Notes under the pieces: model-generated
Told to the model about the DNA's origin: nothing
Database searches by the model: none
The model's input: only the letters and a program-made list of their open reading frames with translations
Translations under genes and position numbers: made by a program
Assembly (NCBI GenBank): GCA_910579725.1
Contig: CAJTUD010000020.1
Coordinates: forward strand, 1 to 40,431
Length of the DNA stretch: 40,431 nt
Direction of reading: 5' to 3'
Origin: an uncultured Oscillospiraceae bacterium
Lineage (GTDB): Bacteria > Bacillota > Clostridia > Oscillospirales > Oscillospiraceae
Shown: piece after piece, positions 21,575-29,452 of the stretch
Position numbering within the stretch: the stretch's first letter is position 1
How the letters are laid out: every line of letters starts with the position of its first letter

Positions 21575-23610
21575 CCACTGGCGTCCGCTTTGTCAAAGGC
21601 ATCGGGGAGCAGCGGGCCAAGGCCCTGGAGAAGCTGGGCATCCGGACCCTCCGGGACCTGATTTCCTATTTCCCCCGGGCCTACGACGACCGGCGGACCT
21701 ATAAGAAAATCAAGGATCTGACCGACGGGGAGAACGCCTGCGTGGAGGCCCTGGCCGCCGCCGCGCCCACCCTGAACCGCATCCGCAAGGGCCTGGAGCT
21801 GGTAAAGCTCCGGGCGGTGGACGAGACGGGGGCCTTGGACGTGACCTTCTTCAACCAGACCTACCGGAAGGACAACCTCTGCCCGGGGGAAACCTACACC
21901 TTTTTCGGCAAGGCGGAGGTCTCCGGCCGCCGGCGTTCCATGGCCAATCCCATTGTGGAGCGGGAGGGCTCCCGCCTCATGACGGGCCGGATCATGCCCA
22001 TCTATCCCCTCACCGCCGGCGTCTCCCAGCTGACCATGGTCAAGTCTGTGGAGCAGGGACTGGCGGCCTGCGGAAAGCTGCTGCCGGACCCTCTGCCGGA
22101 CGAGGTGCGGCGAACCCACCAGCTCTGCCATATCGGTTACGCCTACCAGCAAATCCACTTTCCCGAGGGGGAGGAGGCCCTGGCCGCTGCCCGCCGGCGG
22201 CTGGTATTCGAGGAGCTCTTCCTGCTGGCCATCGGACTCCGGCGTCTGCGGGGCAGACGGGAGGAGCAGACCTGCGTCCCTTGGCGGCCCACCCCCCTCT
22301 CAGAGTTCACCTCCGCCCTCTCCTTCTCCCTCACCGGCGCCCAGCGCAGGGCCATAGACGGCGTCCAGGCCGATCTGACCTCCGGCCGTCTCATGAACCG
22401 TCTGATCCAGGGGGACGTAGGCTCCGGCAAGACCATGGTAGCCGCCGCCGCCCTGTTCTGCGCGGTCCGGAACGGGAAGCAGGCCGCCCTCATGGCTCCC
22501 ACCGAGATTCTGGCGGAGCAGCACAGCAAGAGCCTGACCCCGCTTCTGGAGAAGCTGGGGATCTCCTGCGTCCTGCTCACCGGAGCCATGGGAGCAAAAG
22601 CCCGCCGGTCCGTTCTGGCGGATCTGGAGAGCGGAGCGGCCCAGGTCGCCATCGGCACCCACGCCCTTATCGCCGCTGGTGTGACGTACTGCAATCTGGG
22701 CCTGGTGATCACCGACGAGCAGCACCGTTTCGGCGTTGCCCAGCGGGCGGCTCTGGCGGCAAAGGGGGACCGCCCTCACCTTCTGGTCATGTCGGCCACG
22801 CCCATCCCCCGGACGCTGGCGCTGATGATCTACGGAGACCTGGACGTGTCCGTTATCGATGAGCTGCCCCCGGGGCGGCAGCAGATCGACACCTTTGCCG
22901 TCCCCGGCAGCTACCGCCCCCGGGTCTGCAAGTTCATCGACAAGCAGCTCGCCGCCGGCAGGCAGGCATACATTGTCTGCTCCATGGTAGAGGAAAACGA
23001 CCAGCTCCCCGACGACCGCAAGGCCGCCGCCGGATACGCCAAAGCCCTCCAGGAAAACGTCTTCCCTCACCGGACGGTGGCCTGCGTCCACGGCCGCATG
23101 AAACCCCGGGAGAAGGAAGCGGTTATGGCGGCCTTCTCGTCCGGCCGGATTCACATTCTGGTTTCCACCACCGTGGTGGAGGTGGGCGTGGACGTACCCA
23201 ACGCCACGGTCATGGTGGTGGAGGACGCGGACCGCTTCGGCCTGAGCCAGCTGCACCAGCTCCGGGGCCGGGTGGGCCGGGGCCGTCACAAATCCTACTG
23301 CATCCTCATCTCCGACAACCGCAGCGAAGACTCCCGCACCCGCCTGAAGGCCATGACCCAAACCAACAACGGCTTTCAGATTGCGGAGGAGGACCTGAAG
23401 CTCCGGGGACCCGGCGACTTCTTCGGCCATCGCCAGCATGGCCTCCCGGCCCTGAAGGTGGCCGACCTGACCTGCGACATGGCTCTTCTGAAGGAAGCCC
23501 AGTCCGCCGCCGCCGCTCTTCTGGAGCGGGATCCGGAGCTGGCCGGCTGCCCCGAGACGGCAGCCAGGGTAGAGGCGATGTTTGCCGCCAATGGGGAGGC
23601 GATGAATTAA
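21562..23610 (+). CDS. recG: ATP-dependent DNA helicase RecG
   Basis: A 682-residue helicase that reverses stalled forks and branch-migrates Holliday junctions. MPDLTTGVRFVKGIGEQRAK opens the wedge domain. Walker A is GDVGSGKT at 284-291, the DEQH box is at 385-388 (ITDEQHRFGV), SATPIPRT is motif III and RGRVGRGRHKSYC is motif VI. The C-terminal FQIAEEDLKLRGPGDFFGHRQHG is the conserved TRG-type end. The ATG at 21562 was chosen over one 30 bp upstream because the protein family starts here and GAGGTGGAG precedes it. It overlaps pdxY by 13 bp. Confidence 0.96.
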   Translation: MPDLTTGVRFVKGIGEQRAKALEKLGIRTLRDLISYFPRAYDDRRTYKKIKDLTDGENACVEALAAAAPTLNRIRKGLELVKLRAVDETGALDVTFFNQTYRKDNLCPGETYTFFGKAEVSGRRRSMANPIVEREGSRLMTGRIMPIYPLTAGVSQLTMVKSVEQGLAACGKLLPDPLPDEVRRTHQLCHIGYAYQQIHFPEGEEALAAARRRLVFEELFLLAIGLRRLRGRREEQTCVPWRPTPLSEFTSALSFSLTGAQRRAIDGVQADLTSGRLMNRLIQGDVGSGKTMVAAAALFCAVRNGKQAALMAPTEILAEQHSKSLTPLLEKLGISCVLLTGAMGAKARRSVLADLESGAAQVAIGTHALIAAGVTYCNLGLVITDEQHRFGVAQRAALAAKGDRPHLLVMSATPIPRTLALMIYGDLDVSVIDELPPGRQQIDTFAVPGSYRPRVCKFIDKQLAAGRQAYIVCSMVEENDQLPDDRKAAAGYAKALQENVFPHRTVACVHGRMKPREKEAVMAAFSSGRIHILVSTTVVEVGVDVPNATVMVVEDADRFGLSQLHQLRGRVGRGRHKSYCILISDNRSEDSRTRLKAMTQTNNGFQIAEEDLKLRGPGDFFGHRQHGLPALKVADLTCDMALLKEAQSAAAALLERDPELAGCPETAARVEAMFAANGEAMN

Positions 23611-23677
23611 GGCGGATCGTTCCTTTTTCGTTCAAGAACAAGTGACAAATCCATACATTTTAAGGAGGCTCTGTATC

Positions 23678-25216
23678 ATGCCGAAATGGTTGGACAACGC
23701 GATTTTTTACGAGATCTATCCACAGACCTTCCGGGACACCAACGGTGACGGTATTGGCGATTTTCAAGGAATTCTGGAGAAGCTGGACTATATCCGGGAT
23801 TTAGGGTGCAACGCGATCTGGCTCAATCCGTGTTTTCACTCTCCCTTCGGAGACGCGGGATATGATGTGGCGGACTACTGCATGGCCGCGCCCCGGTACG
23901 GCTCCAACGAGGATCTGAAGCGGATTTTCGAGGAGGCCCACCGCCGGGGGATTCGGGTTCTGCTGGATCTGGTGCCGGGGCACACCTCGATAGAGCACCC
24001 CTGGTTCAAGGAGTCCATGAAGGCGGAGCGGAACGCGTATACGGACCGGTATGTATGGACGGATTCCGTCTGGAAGCGCCCCGGCGGCATGGACTGTCTC
24101 CGGGCCATTTCCGACCGGGACGGGGCCTGCGCGGTGAACTTCTTCTCCAACCAGCCCGCGCTGAACTACGGCTACTACAAGGTGGAGGAGTCCTGGCAGC
24201 AGCCGGTGGACGCGCCGGGTCCCCGGGCGACCCTGGAGGCCATGAAGGATGTCATGCGCTTCTGGCTGCGGATGGGATGCGACGGATTCCGGGTGGACAT
24301 GGCCATGTCCCTGGTGAAAAACGACCCCGAGAGCAGGGGAACCATCGCCCTGTGGCGGGAGGTCATGGACTTTCTGGGCCGGGAGTTCCCTGACGCCGCC
24401 ATGATTTCCGAGTGGGGCGAGCCGGACAAGTCCCTGGCCGGCGGGTTCCATATGGACTTCCTGCTCCACGGCGGTCCCTCCCACTATGACGACCTCTTCC
24501 GCTGCGCGGAGCCCTTTTTCTCCAGCCGGGGAAAGGGCGACGCCTCGAAATTCGCGGCCCATTACCGGATGTATGTGGAGAAGACCGGCGGAAAGGGCCT
24601 GATCTGCATTCCCTCCGGCAACCACGATACCGCCCGTCTGGCGCCGCTGCTTCAGGGGGACGAGCTGAAGATTGCCTTTGCCTTCCTGCTGACCATGCCC
24701 GGCGCGCCGTTCATCTACTACGGGGATGAAATCGGGATGCGCTATGTGGAGGGGCTGACCTCGGTGGAGGGCGGCTATCACCGCACCGGAGCACGCACTC
24801 CCATGCAGTGGGACGATTCCATCAACGCCGGGTTCAGCGCCGCTCCCACGGACCGGCTGTACATCCGGCAGGACTCCTCTCCCGACCGCCCCACCGTCCA
24901 GTCCCAGATGGCGGATCCCAACTCCCTGCTCCACGAGATTCAGCGCCTCATCGCCGTCCGGCAGGCTCACGACGCCCTCCAGAGCAACAGCGGCGTGGAG
25001 TTTGTCTACGCTCAGGAAAACGCCTATCCCCTGGCGTACATCCGCGGCAGCGGCCACGAGAAGCTGCTGGTAATTCTGAACCCCGCGGGGCGGGACGTCT
25101 CCTTCCCCGGCGCTTTTGCTCCCTCGGAGACGGTGTACCGCTATGGCGGCGAGGCGAAGTTCAGCCCGGGAGGCGTCGCCGTACCGGCCTCCTCGGCGGG
25201 GATTTACCGGCTCTGA
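23678..25216 (+). CDS. GH13 alpha-glucosidase / alpha-amylase family enzyme
   Basis: A 512-residue glycosidase starting MPKWLDNAIFYEIYPQTFRD. The (beta/alpha)8 barrel motifs are GFRVDMAMS with nucleophile D207, MISEWGE with acid/base E245 and SGNHDTAR with D317. Region I reads DLVPGHTS, with Gly where most relatives have Asn. ARTPMQWDDSINAGFS near the end is typical of the oligo-1,6-glucosidase/trehalose-synthase branch. There is no signal peptide, so it works on imported oligosaccharides. The exact substrate is not predictable. AAGGAGG lies 9 nt before the ATG. It follows recG by 67 bp without a clear terminator. Confidence 0.9.
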   Translation: MPKWLDNAIFYEIYPQTFRDTNGDGIGDFQGILEKLDYIRDLGCNAIWLNPCFHSPFGDAGYDVADYCMAAPRYGSNEDLKRIFEEAHRRGIRVLLDLVPGHTSIEHPWFKESMKAERNAYTDRYVWTDSVWKRPGGMDCLRAISDRDGACAVNFFSNQPALNYGYYKVEESWQQPVDAPGPRATLEAMKDVMRFWLRMGCDGFRVDMAMSLVKNDPESRGTIALWREVMDFLGREFPDAAMISEWGEPDKSLAGGFHMDFLLHGGPSHYDDLFRCAEPFFSSRGKGDASKFAAHYRMYVEKTGGKGLICIPSGNHDTARLAPLLQGDELKIAFAFLLTMPGAPFIYYGDEIGMRYVEGLTSVEGGYHRTGARTPMQWDDSINAGFSAAPTDRLYIRQDSSPDRPTVQSQMADPNSLLHEIQRLIAVRQAHDALQSNSGVEFVYAQENAYPLAYIRGSGHEKLLVILNPAGRDVSFPGAFAPSETVYRYGGEAKFSPGGVAVPASSAGIYRL

Positions 25217-25278
25217 TGGGCGGCGGCTTCCCTCCCGCATAGAATGGAGCAGCCGGAATACGCAGGGAGGGGATTCCC

Positions 25279-25446
25279 ATGGACCCGAGGAAATTGACGC
25301 TGTTTGTCTCGGCGGTGGCAAACTGTCTCTTTGAGTGCCTGCCCGCAAGAGAGCTGGCGGTGCTGGCGGCGGTTTTCACCCAGCTGGGGGACACCCTGGA
25401 GACGCTGGCCGCAGCGGCAGAATTGAGAGGGCGGGAATGCGAATAG
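25279..25446 (+). CDS. Small DUF6774-like protein
   Basis: A 55-residue protein, MDPRKLTLFVSAVANCLFEC then LPARELAVLAAVFTQLGDTL. The helical pattern with an L..L...FTQLGDTL core is that of a small clostridial family of unknown function (DUF6774, by recollection). There is no membrane span or signal. GGGAGGGG is 5 nt before the ATG. Its last four codons and stop lie inside a 16-bp-stem hairpin (25425-25461), so the end of the coding region also forms the following structure. Confidence 0.7.
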   Translation: MDPRKLTLFVSAVANCLFECLPARELAVLAAVFTQLGDTLETLAAAAELRGRECE

Positions 25447-25461
25447 CATTCCCGCCCTCTC
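25425..25461. repeat. Hairpin overlapping the small-gene stop, copy 1
   Basis: A 16-bp perfect stem (25425-25440 with 25446-25461) with a 5-nt loop. An almost identical hairpin lies at 25621-25657. There is no T-run after it, so it may protect the transcript end or act together with the next hairpin. Confidence 0.75.
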
Positions 25462-25468
25462 TGCGTGT

Positions 25469-25495
25469 CAAAAAAGTGGCTGCGCCACTTTTTTG
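25469..25495. terminator. Bidirectional terminator hairpin
   Basis: CAAAAAAGTGGC and GCCACTTTTTTG pair across 3 nt, giving T-runs on either strand. It probably ends transcription after the DUF6774-like gene. Confidence 0.75.
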
Positions 25496-25620
25496 AGGAA
25501 GGGGACCGGGCCGAGTTCGGCCCGCAAAGTACTTTTTCGACGTACACGCCGCCGAAAAAATGATCAGAATTTATTTTCGCCTTCGGCGAAAACTCCTGCG
25601 GAGGGCTTTTTTGACAGTCT

Positions 25621-25657
25621 GAGAGGGCGGGAATGCAAATAGCATTCCCGCCCTCTG
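25621..25657. repeat. Hairpin, copy 2 of the 25425-25461 repeat
   Basis: It has the same stem and a loop differing by one base (AAATA against GAATA), 196 bp from copy 1 and in direct orientation. Confidence 0.8.
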
Positions 25658-25748
25658 CTTATAAAGAATCATACGCCGTCCCGAATACTCCGCGGCGCCG
25701 TCACCGTGTGAAAATCCGGGAAAAGCAACGCCTCAGGAGCGCGTTAAA

Positions 25749-25776
25749 GATACTTTTTCTTTCAAGAAAAAGTATC
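25749..25776 (-). terminator. Terminator after livF
   Basis: GATACTTTTTCT and AGAAAAAGTATC pair across 4 nt, overlapping the livF stop codon. On the minus strand it is followed by TTTAA. Confidence 0.75.
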
Positions 25777-26482
25777 ACCCGCCCAGATACGCCTTGCGCA
25801 CCTGATCGCTGGCCATCAGCTCCCCGCCGGTGCCGGACAGGGAAATCCGCCCCGTCTCCAGCACGTAAGCCCGGTCCGCCACGCTCAGGGCCGCCTGGGC
25901 GTTCTGCTCCACCAGCAATATGGTGGTACCGGCGGCGTGGAGCTCCTTGATGATGTCAAAGATCTGCTCCACCAGAATGGGGGCCAGTCCCATGGACGGC
26001 TCGTCCAGCATCAGCAGCTTGGGACGGCTCATCAGCGCCCGGCCCATGGCCAGCATCTGCTGCTCGCCGCCGGAGAGGGTTCCGGCCACCTGACCCCGCC
26101 GCTCCTCCAGCCGGGGAAAGCGCTTGTACACGTCTGCGATGCCGGGCGCGACGGCGGAGCCGGGCTGAGTGTACGCCCCCATCTCCAGATTTTCCTCCAC
26201 GGTCATCTGTAAAAAGATCCGCCGTCCCTCCGGCACCTGAGCCAGTCCCTTTTCCACGATCTTGTGGGGCGCGGTCCCCTTCAGATCCTGTTCCATGAAC
26301 TGCACAGACCCCGTCCGGGGGTGCAGCAGACCGGAGATCGTGTTGAGCACCGTGGATTTTCCCGCGCCGTTGGCCCCGATGAGGGTGACAATCTCCCCCT
26401 CGTTGACCTGGAAGGAAACGCCCTTCACAGCGTGGATGCTGCCATAGTACACATGGATGCCGTCAACCTTCAGCATTGCCAT
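25775..26482 (-). CDS. livF: Branched-chain amino acid ABC transporter ATPase LivF
   Basis: A 235-residue ATPase starting MAMLKVDGIHVYYGSIHAVK. Walker A is GANGAGKST at 36-44, the signature is LSGGEQQML and Walker B is LLMLDEPSMGLAP. The VPEGRRIFLQMTVEENLEMG segment and the short length mark it as LivF rather than LivG. The two ATPases form the heterodimer that drives uptake of leucine, isoleucine and valine. It starts 3 nt after the livG stop and is the last gene of the liv operon; a hairpin at its stop ends the transcript. Confidence 0.95.
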   Translation of the reverse strand: MAMLKVDGIHVYYGSIHAVKGVSFQVNEGEIVTLIGANGAGKSTVLNTISGLLHPRTGSVQFMEQDLKGTAPHKIVEKGLAQVPEGRRIFLQMTVEENLEMGAYTQPGSAVAPGIADVYKRFPRLEERRGQVAGTLSGGEQQMLAMGRALMSRPKLLMLDEPSMGLAPILVEQIFDIIKELHAAGTTILLVEQNAQAALSVADRAYVLETGRISLSGTGGELMASDQVRKAYLGG

Positions 26483-26485
26483 CTC

Positions 26486-27343
26486 TCACCCCTCCTTCCG
26501 CTTTCCCAGGTATGCCTCGATCACCGCCGGATTGGCCTGGATGTCGTCCGGGGTTCCCTTGGCGATGATGCGGCCGAAGTTCAGCACGCAGATCCCCTCG
26601 CAGACCCCCATCACCAGATTCATGTCGTGCTCAATGAGCATGATGGCGATCTGGAAGGTATCCCGGATTTTCCGGATATTGTGCATCAGCTCCGCCGTTT
26701 CCGACGGGTTCATGCCCGCTGCCGGCTCGTCCAGCAGCAGCAGGCTGGGCCCGGTGGCCAGGGCCCGGACGATCTCCAGCCGCCGCTGGGCGCCGTAGGG
26801 CAGGCTGCCCGCCTGATAGCCCGCCATGTCCTGCATGTCAAAAATGCGCAGCAGCTCCAGGGTCTTCTCGTGTGCCTCCTTCTCCTTTTTCCAGTAGGAG
26901 GGCAGGCGGAGGATGCCGGAGAGGGCGCTGTATTTAGTGTGCTCGTGGAGGCCGATCTTCACGTTGTCCTCCACCGTCAGGTTGTTGAACAGCCGGATGT
27001 TCTGAAAGGTCCGGGCCACACCCATGTGGCTGACCTGGATGGTGCTCTTGCCCGCCGTATCCCGGCCGTCGATCATGACGGTGCCCCGAGTGGGCTGGTA
27101 GACCTTGGTCAGCAGATTGAACACCGTGGTTTTCCCCGCGCCGTTGGGCCCGATGAGCCCGGCGATTTCCGTCCGTCCGATGGCCATATTGAAGTCGTCC
27201 ACCGCCGTCAGGCCGCCGAAGTCGACGCCCAGGTGGCGGCACTCCAGAATGGGCCGCTTGTCAATGTCCCGCTCCGGGATGATGTTGGTGCTGGGGACCG
27301 GCACCAGTCTGGGCTTGGGATAATTGTTTTTCTGCTCGCTCAT
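26486..27343 (-). CDS. livG: Branched-chain amino acid ABC transporter ATPase LivG
   Basis: A 285-residue ATPase, MSEQKNNYPKPRLVPVPSTN onward. About 30 hydrophilic residues precede the normal LivG start, an extension I cannot explain. Walker A is GPNGAGKTT at 65-73, followed by TFQNIRLFNNLTVEDNV; the signature region reads SLPYGAQRRLEI and Walker B LLLLDEPAAGMNP. H-loop IEHDMNLV and the C-terminal IQANPAVIEAYLG are typical. It pairs with LivF. The ATG overlaps the livM stop as ATGA and has AAGGAGGGG upstream. Confidence 0.95.
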   Translation of the reverse strand: MSEQKNNYPKPRLVPVPSTNIIPERDIDKRPILECRHLGVDFGGLTAVDDFNMAIGRTEIAGLIGPNGAGKTTVFNLLTKVYQPTRGTVMIDGRDTAGKSTIQVSHMGVARTFQNIRLFNNLTVEDNVKIGLHEHTKYSALSGILRLPSYWKKEKEAHEKTLELLRIFDMQDMAGYQAGSLPYGAQRRLEIVRALATGPSLLLLDEPAAGMNPSETAELMHNIRKIRDTFQIAIMLIEHDMNLVMGVCEGICVLNFGRIIAKGTPDDIQANPAVIEAYLGKRKEG

Positions 27344-28395
27344 CTGACGGTCCCCTCCTTCTTTTTCTTCCTGCGGAATCTGGTGTTGATGAAGTCCTGC
27401 ATGGCGGGATTGTTGGTGGCCAGCATCACCAGGATGAGCACCACGGCGTACACCAGCATCCGGTAGTCCGCCAGTCCTCTCATGGCCTTGGTCTCCGGCA
27501 GCACCGTCAGGAAGGTGGCCGCCAGAATGGAACCCCACATATTCCCCTGACCGCCCAGCACCACAAAGACCAGAATCAGAATGGAAGTGTTGAAGTCAAA
27601 TTTGTTGGCGGTGATGGTGTTCTGCCCCAGGGCAAACAGCGCGCCCGCCGCACCCGCCATGGCGGCGGAGATGACGAAGGCCATCAGCTTGTACTTGGTA
27701 ACAGGGATGCCCACGCTCTCGGCGGCGATGCGGTTGTCCCGCAGGGCCATGATAGCCCTGCCCGCCCGGCTGCCCACCAGATTGAAGATCACAATGAGCA
27801 CCAGCATCACCAGGATGAACCCGGCGGTAAAGGTGGAGATTTTGTTGATGCCGTTGACGCCCATTGCGCCGTTGAGGATCATTTTGCCGCCGTCCCGAAA
27901 GATGATCCGGTTTTCCAGGAAGCTGACATGGAGCCCCCGGCTGTCCACGCCGATATACAGGTTCTCCATGATGGACTTGATGATCTGGCCGAAGGCCAGA
28001 GTGACGATGGCCAGATAGTCGCCGTTGAGCCGCAGCACCGGGATGCCCACCAGGGTTCCCGCAACGGCGGCGAACACCGCGCCGGCCAGCATGGCCGCCG
28101 CCAGCCGCAGCGGGTCGGAGGAAATGGGCAGTGCCGCCGCAGCCACCGCCCCGGCGAAGGCTCCCACGCTCATGAAGCCCGCGTGGCCCAGGCTCAGCTC
28201 GCCCAGCACGCCCACCGTCAGATTCAGGCTCAGGGCCATGGCGGCATAGGCGCAGATGGGCACCAGCTGGCCCCGGACGGTGGAGGAGAGCATCCCGGCG
28301 CTCCCCATGATCTGAAGCGCGGCGAAGGCCAGAATCACCATGGCGTAGGTGGCGAAATTGACCCGATTGGTCCTGTTCATTCGTATCCTTCTCAT
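27340..28395 (-). CDS. livM: Branched-chain amino acid ABC transporter permease LivM
   Basis: A 351-residue membrane protein with about nine or ten hydrophobic segments. GELSLGHAGFMSVGAFAGA at about 65-83 and the LRLNGDYLAIVTLAFGQIIK block are LivM marks; RAIMALRDNRIAAESVGIPV is the cytoplasmic loop that docks the ATPase. It forms the pore with LivH. The C-terminus is a basic tail (RFRRKKKKEGTVR). It starts 9 bp after livH ends. Confidence 0.95.
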   Translation of the reverse strand: MRRIRMNRTNRVNFATYAMVILAFAALQIMGSAGMLSSTVRGQLVPICAYAAMALSLNLTVGVLGELSLGHAGFMSVGAFAGAVAAAALPISSDPLRLAAAMLAGAVFAAVAGTLVGIPVLRLNGDYLAIVTLAFGQIIKSIMENLYIGVDSRGLHVSFLENRIIFRDGGKMILNGAMGVNGINKISTFTAGFILVMLVLIVIFNLVGSRAGRAIMALRDNRIAAESVGIPVTKYKLMAFVISAAMAGAAGALFALGQNTITANKFDFNTSILILVFVVLGGQGNMWGSILAATFLTVLPETKAMRGLADYRMLVYAVVLILVMLATNNPAMQDFINTRFRRKKKKEGTVR

Positions 28396-28404
28396 GGCTT
28401 TCCC

Positions 28405-29289
28405 CTACACTTTCTCCCGGATCTGCTTGCCCAGCAGGCCGGAGGGTCTTACCAGCAGCACCACGATCAGCACCGCGAAAACGATGGCGTTGGACATCTG
28501 GGTAGAGATATAGGCGCCGGCAAAAATCTCAATGATGCCCAGCAGCACGCCTCCCAGCAGAGCGCCGGGGATGGAACCGATACCGCCGAACACGGCGGCG
28601 GTGAATGCCTTGATGCCCGGCATGGAGCCGGTGGTGGGGGTCAGAGTGGGATAGACGGAGCAGAACAGCACTCCCGCGACAGCCGCCAGGGCGGACCCGA
28701 TGGCGAAGGTCATGGAAATGGTGGCGTTGACGTTGATGCCCATGAGCTGGGCCGCGCCCTTGTCCTCGGAGCAGGCCCGCATGGCCTTGCCCAGTTTGGT
28801 CCGGCCGGTAAACCAGCTCAGCGCCAGCATGATGACCACGCAGGTCAATACCGTGACAGCGGCGGCGGCACTGATCTTCAGCTCCCCGCCGAAGAGGGCG
28901 ATGGGCTCGCTGGAGAAAAAGGAGGGAAACATCTTGATGTTGGAGGTCCACAGCAGCTGCGCCCCGTTTTGCAGGAAGTAGCTCACGCCGATGGCGGTAA
29001 TCAGCACCGCCAGGGACGAGGCCTGCCGCAGGGGCTTGTAGGCCAGCCGCTCAATGACGATGCCCAGCGCCGTACAGGCGGCCACCGCCAGCACCACGCC
29101 TATCACCGGCGGCAGACGGTAGGAGGACACGGCGAAAAAGCAGATATACGCGCCCACCATGATGACGTCGCCGTGGGCGAAATTGAGCATCTTGGCGATG
29201 CCGTAGACCATGGTGTAACCCAGGGCGATGATGGCGTAGACGCTGCCCAGGCTGAGGCCGTTGATGAGATGGTTGAGAAAGATCAGCAA
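28405..29289 (-). CDS. livH: Branched-chain amino acid ABC transporter permease LivH
   Basis: A 294-residue permease starting MLIFLNHLINGLSLGSVYAI, with about eight membrane spans. ALGYTMVYGIAKMLNFAHGD and KAMRACSEDKGAAQLMGINV (the ATPase-docking loop) are conserved LivH text, as is GIGSIPGALLGGVLLGIIE. The start is TTG, with GAGGTG 8 nt upstream; no ATG fits. A hairpin in the 163-bp spacer before it (29400-29435) probably lowers its expression relative to livJ. Confidence 0.94.
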   Translation of the reverse strand: MLIFLNHLINGLSLGSVYAIIALGYTMVYGIAKMLNFAHGDVIMVGAYICFFAVSSYRLPPVIGVVLAVAACTALGIVIERLAYKPLRQASSLAVLITAIGVSYFLQNGAQLLWTSNIKMFPSFFSSEPIALFGGELKISAAAAVTVLTCVVIMLALSWFTGRTKLGKAMRACSEDKGAAQLMGINVNATISMTFAIGSALAAVAGVLFCSVYPTLTPTTGSMPGIKAFTAAVFGGIGSIPGALLGGVLLGIIEIFAGAYISTQMSNAIVFAVLIVVLLVRPSGLLGKQIREKV

Positions 29290-29399
29290 ATTGAATGCAC
29301 CTCGTTTTCTGTCTGGTGTTCGGGCCCATCGGAAAAGCGGAGAAGCCGCTCCGCCTTTCCGACAAGCCCGGCAGGGGATGGAAGATCTGCCGGAGAAAC

Positions 29400-29435
29400 G
29401 GGAAGAAAGAGGACTGCCGGACCCGGCAGTCCTCT
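29400..29435 (-). terminator. Leaky terminator between livJ and livH
   Basis: A 12-bp stem (29408-29419 with 29424-29435) is followed on the minus strand by CTTTCTT. Its place between binding protein and permease genes suggests partial read-through. Confidence 0.7.
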
Positions 29436-29452
29436 CGGATCATTTTACAGCG

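Larger units (their letters stand above)
25462..25748. other. Hairpin-rich spacer without genes
   Basis: No credible coding region. It holds, in order, the bidirectional terminator, CGGGCCGAGTTCGGCCCG (about 25506-25523), TTTTCGCC-TTC-GGCGAAAA (about 25571-25590), and the second copy of the GGGCGGGAATGC hairpin at 25621-25657. A 60-bp stretch (25483-25541) resembles 37681-37739, and the text leading into the second hairpin resembles that at 3570-3600. I take it for a set of dispersed intergenic repeats. Confidence 0.6.
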
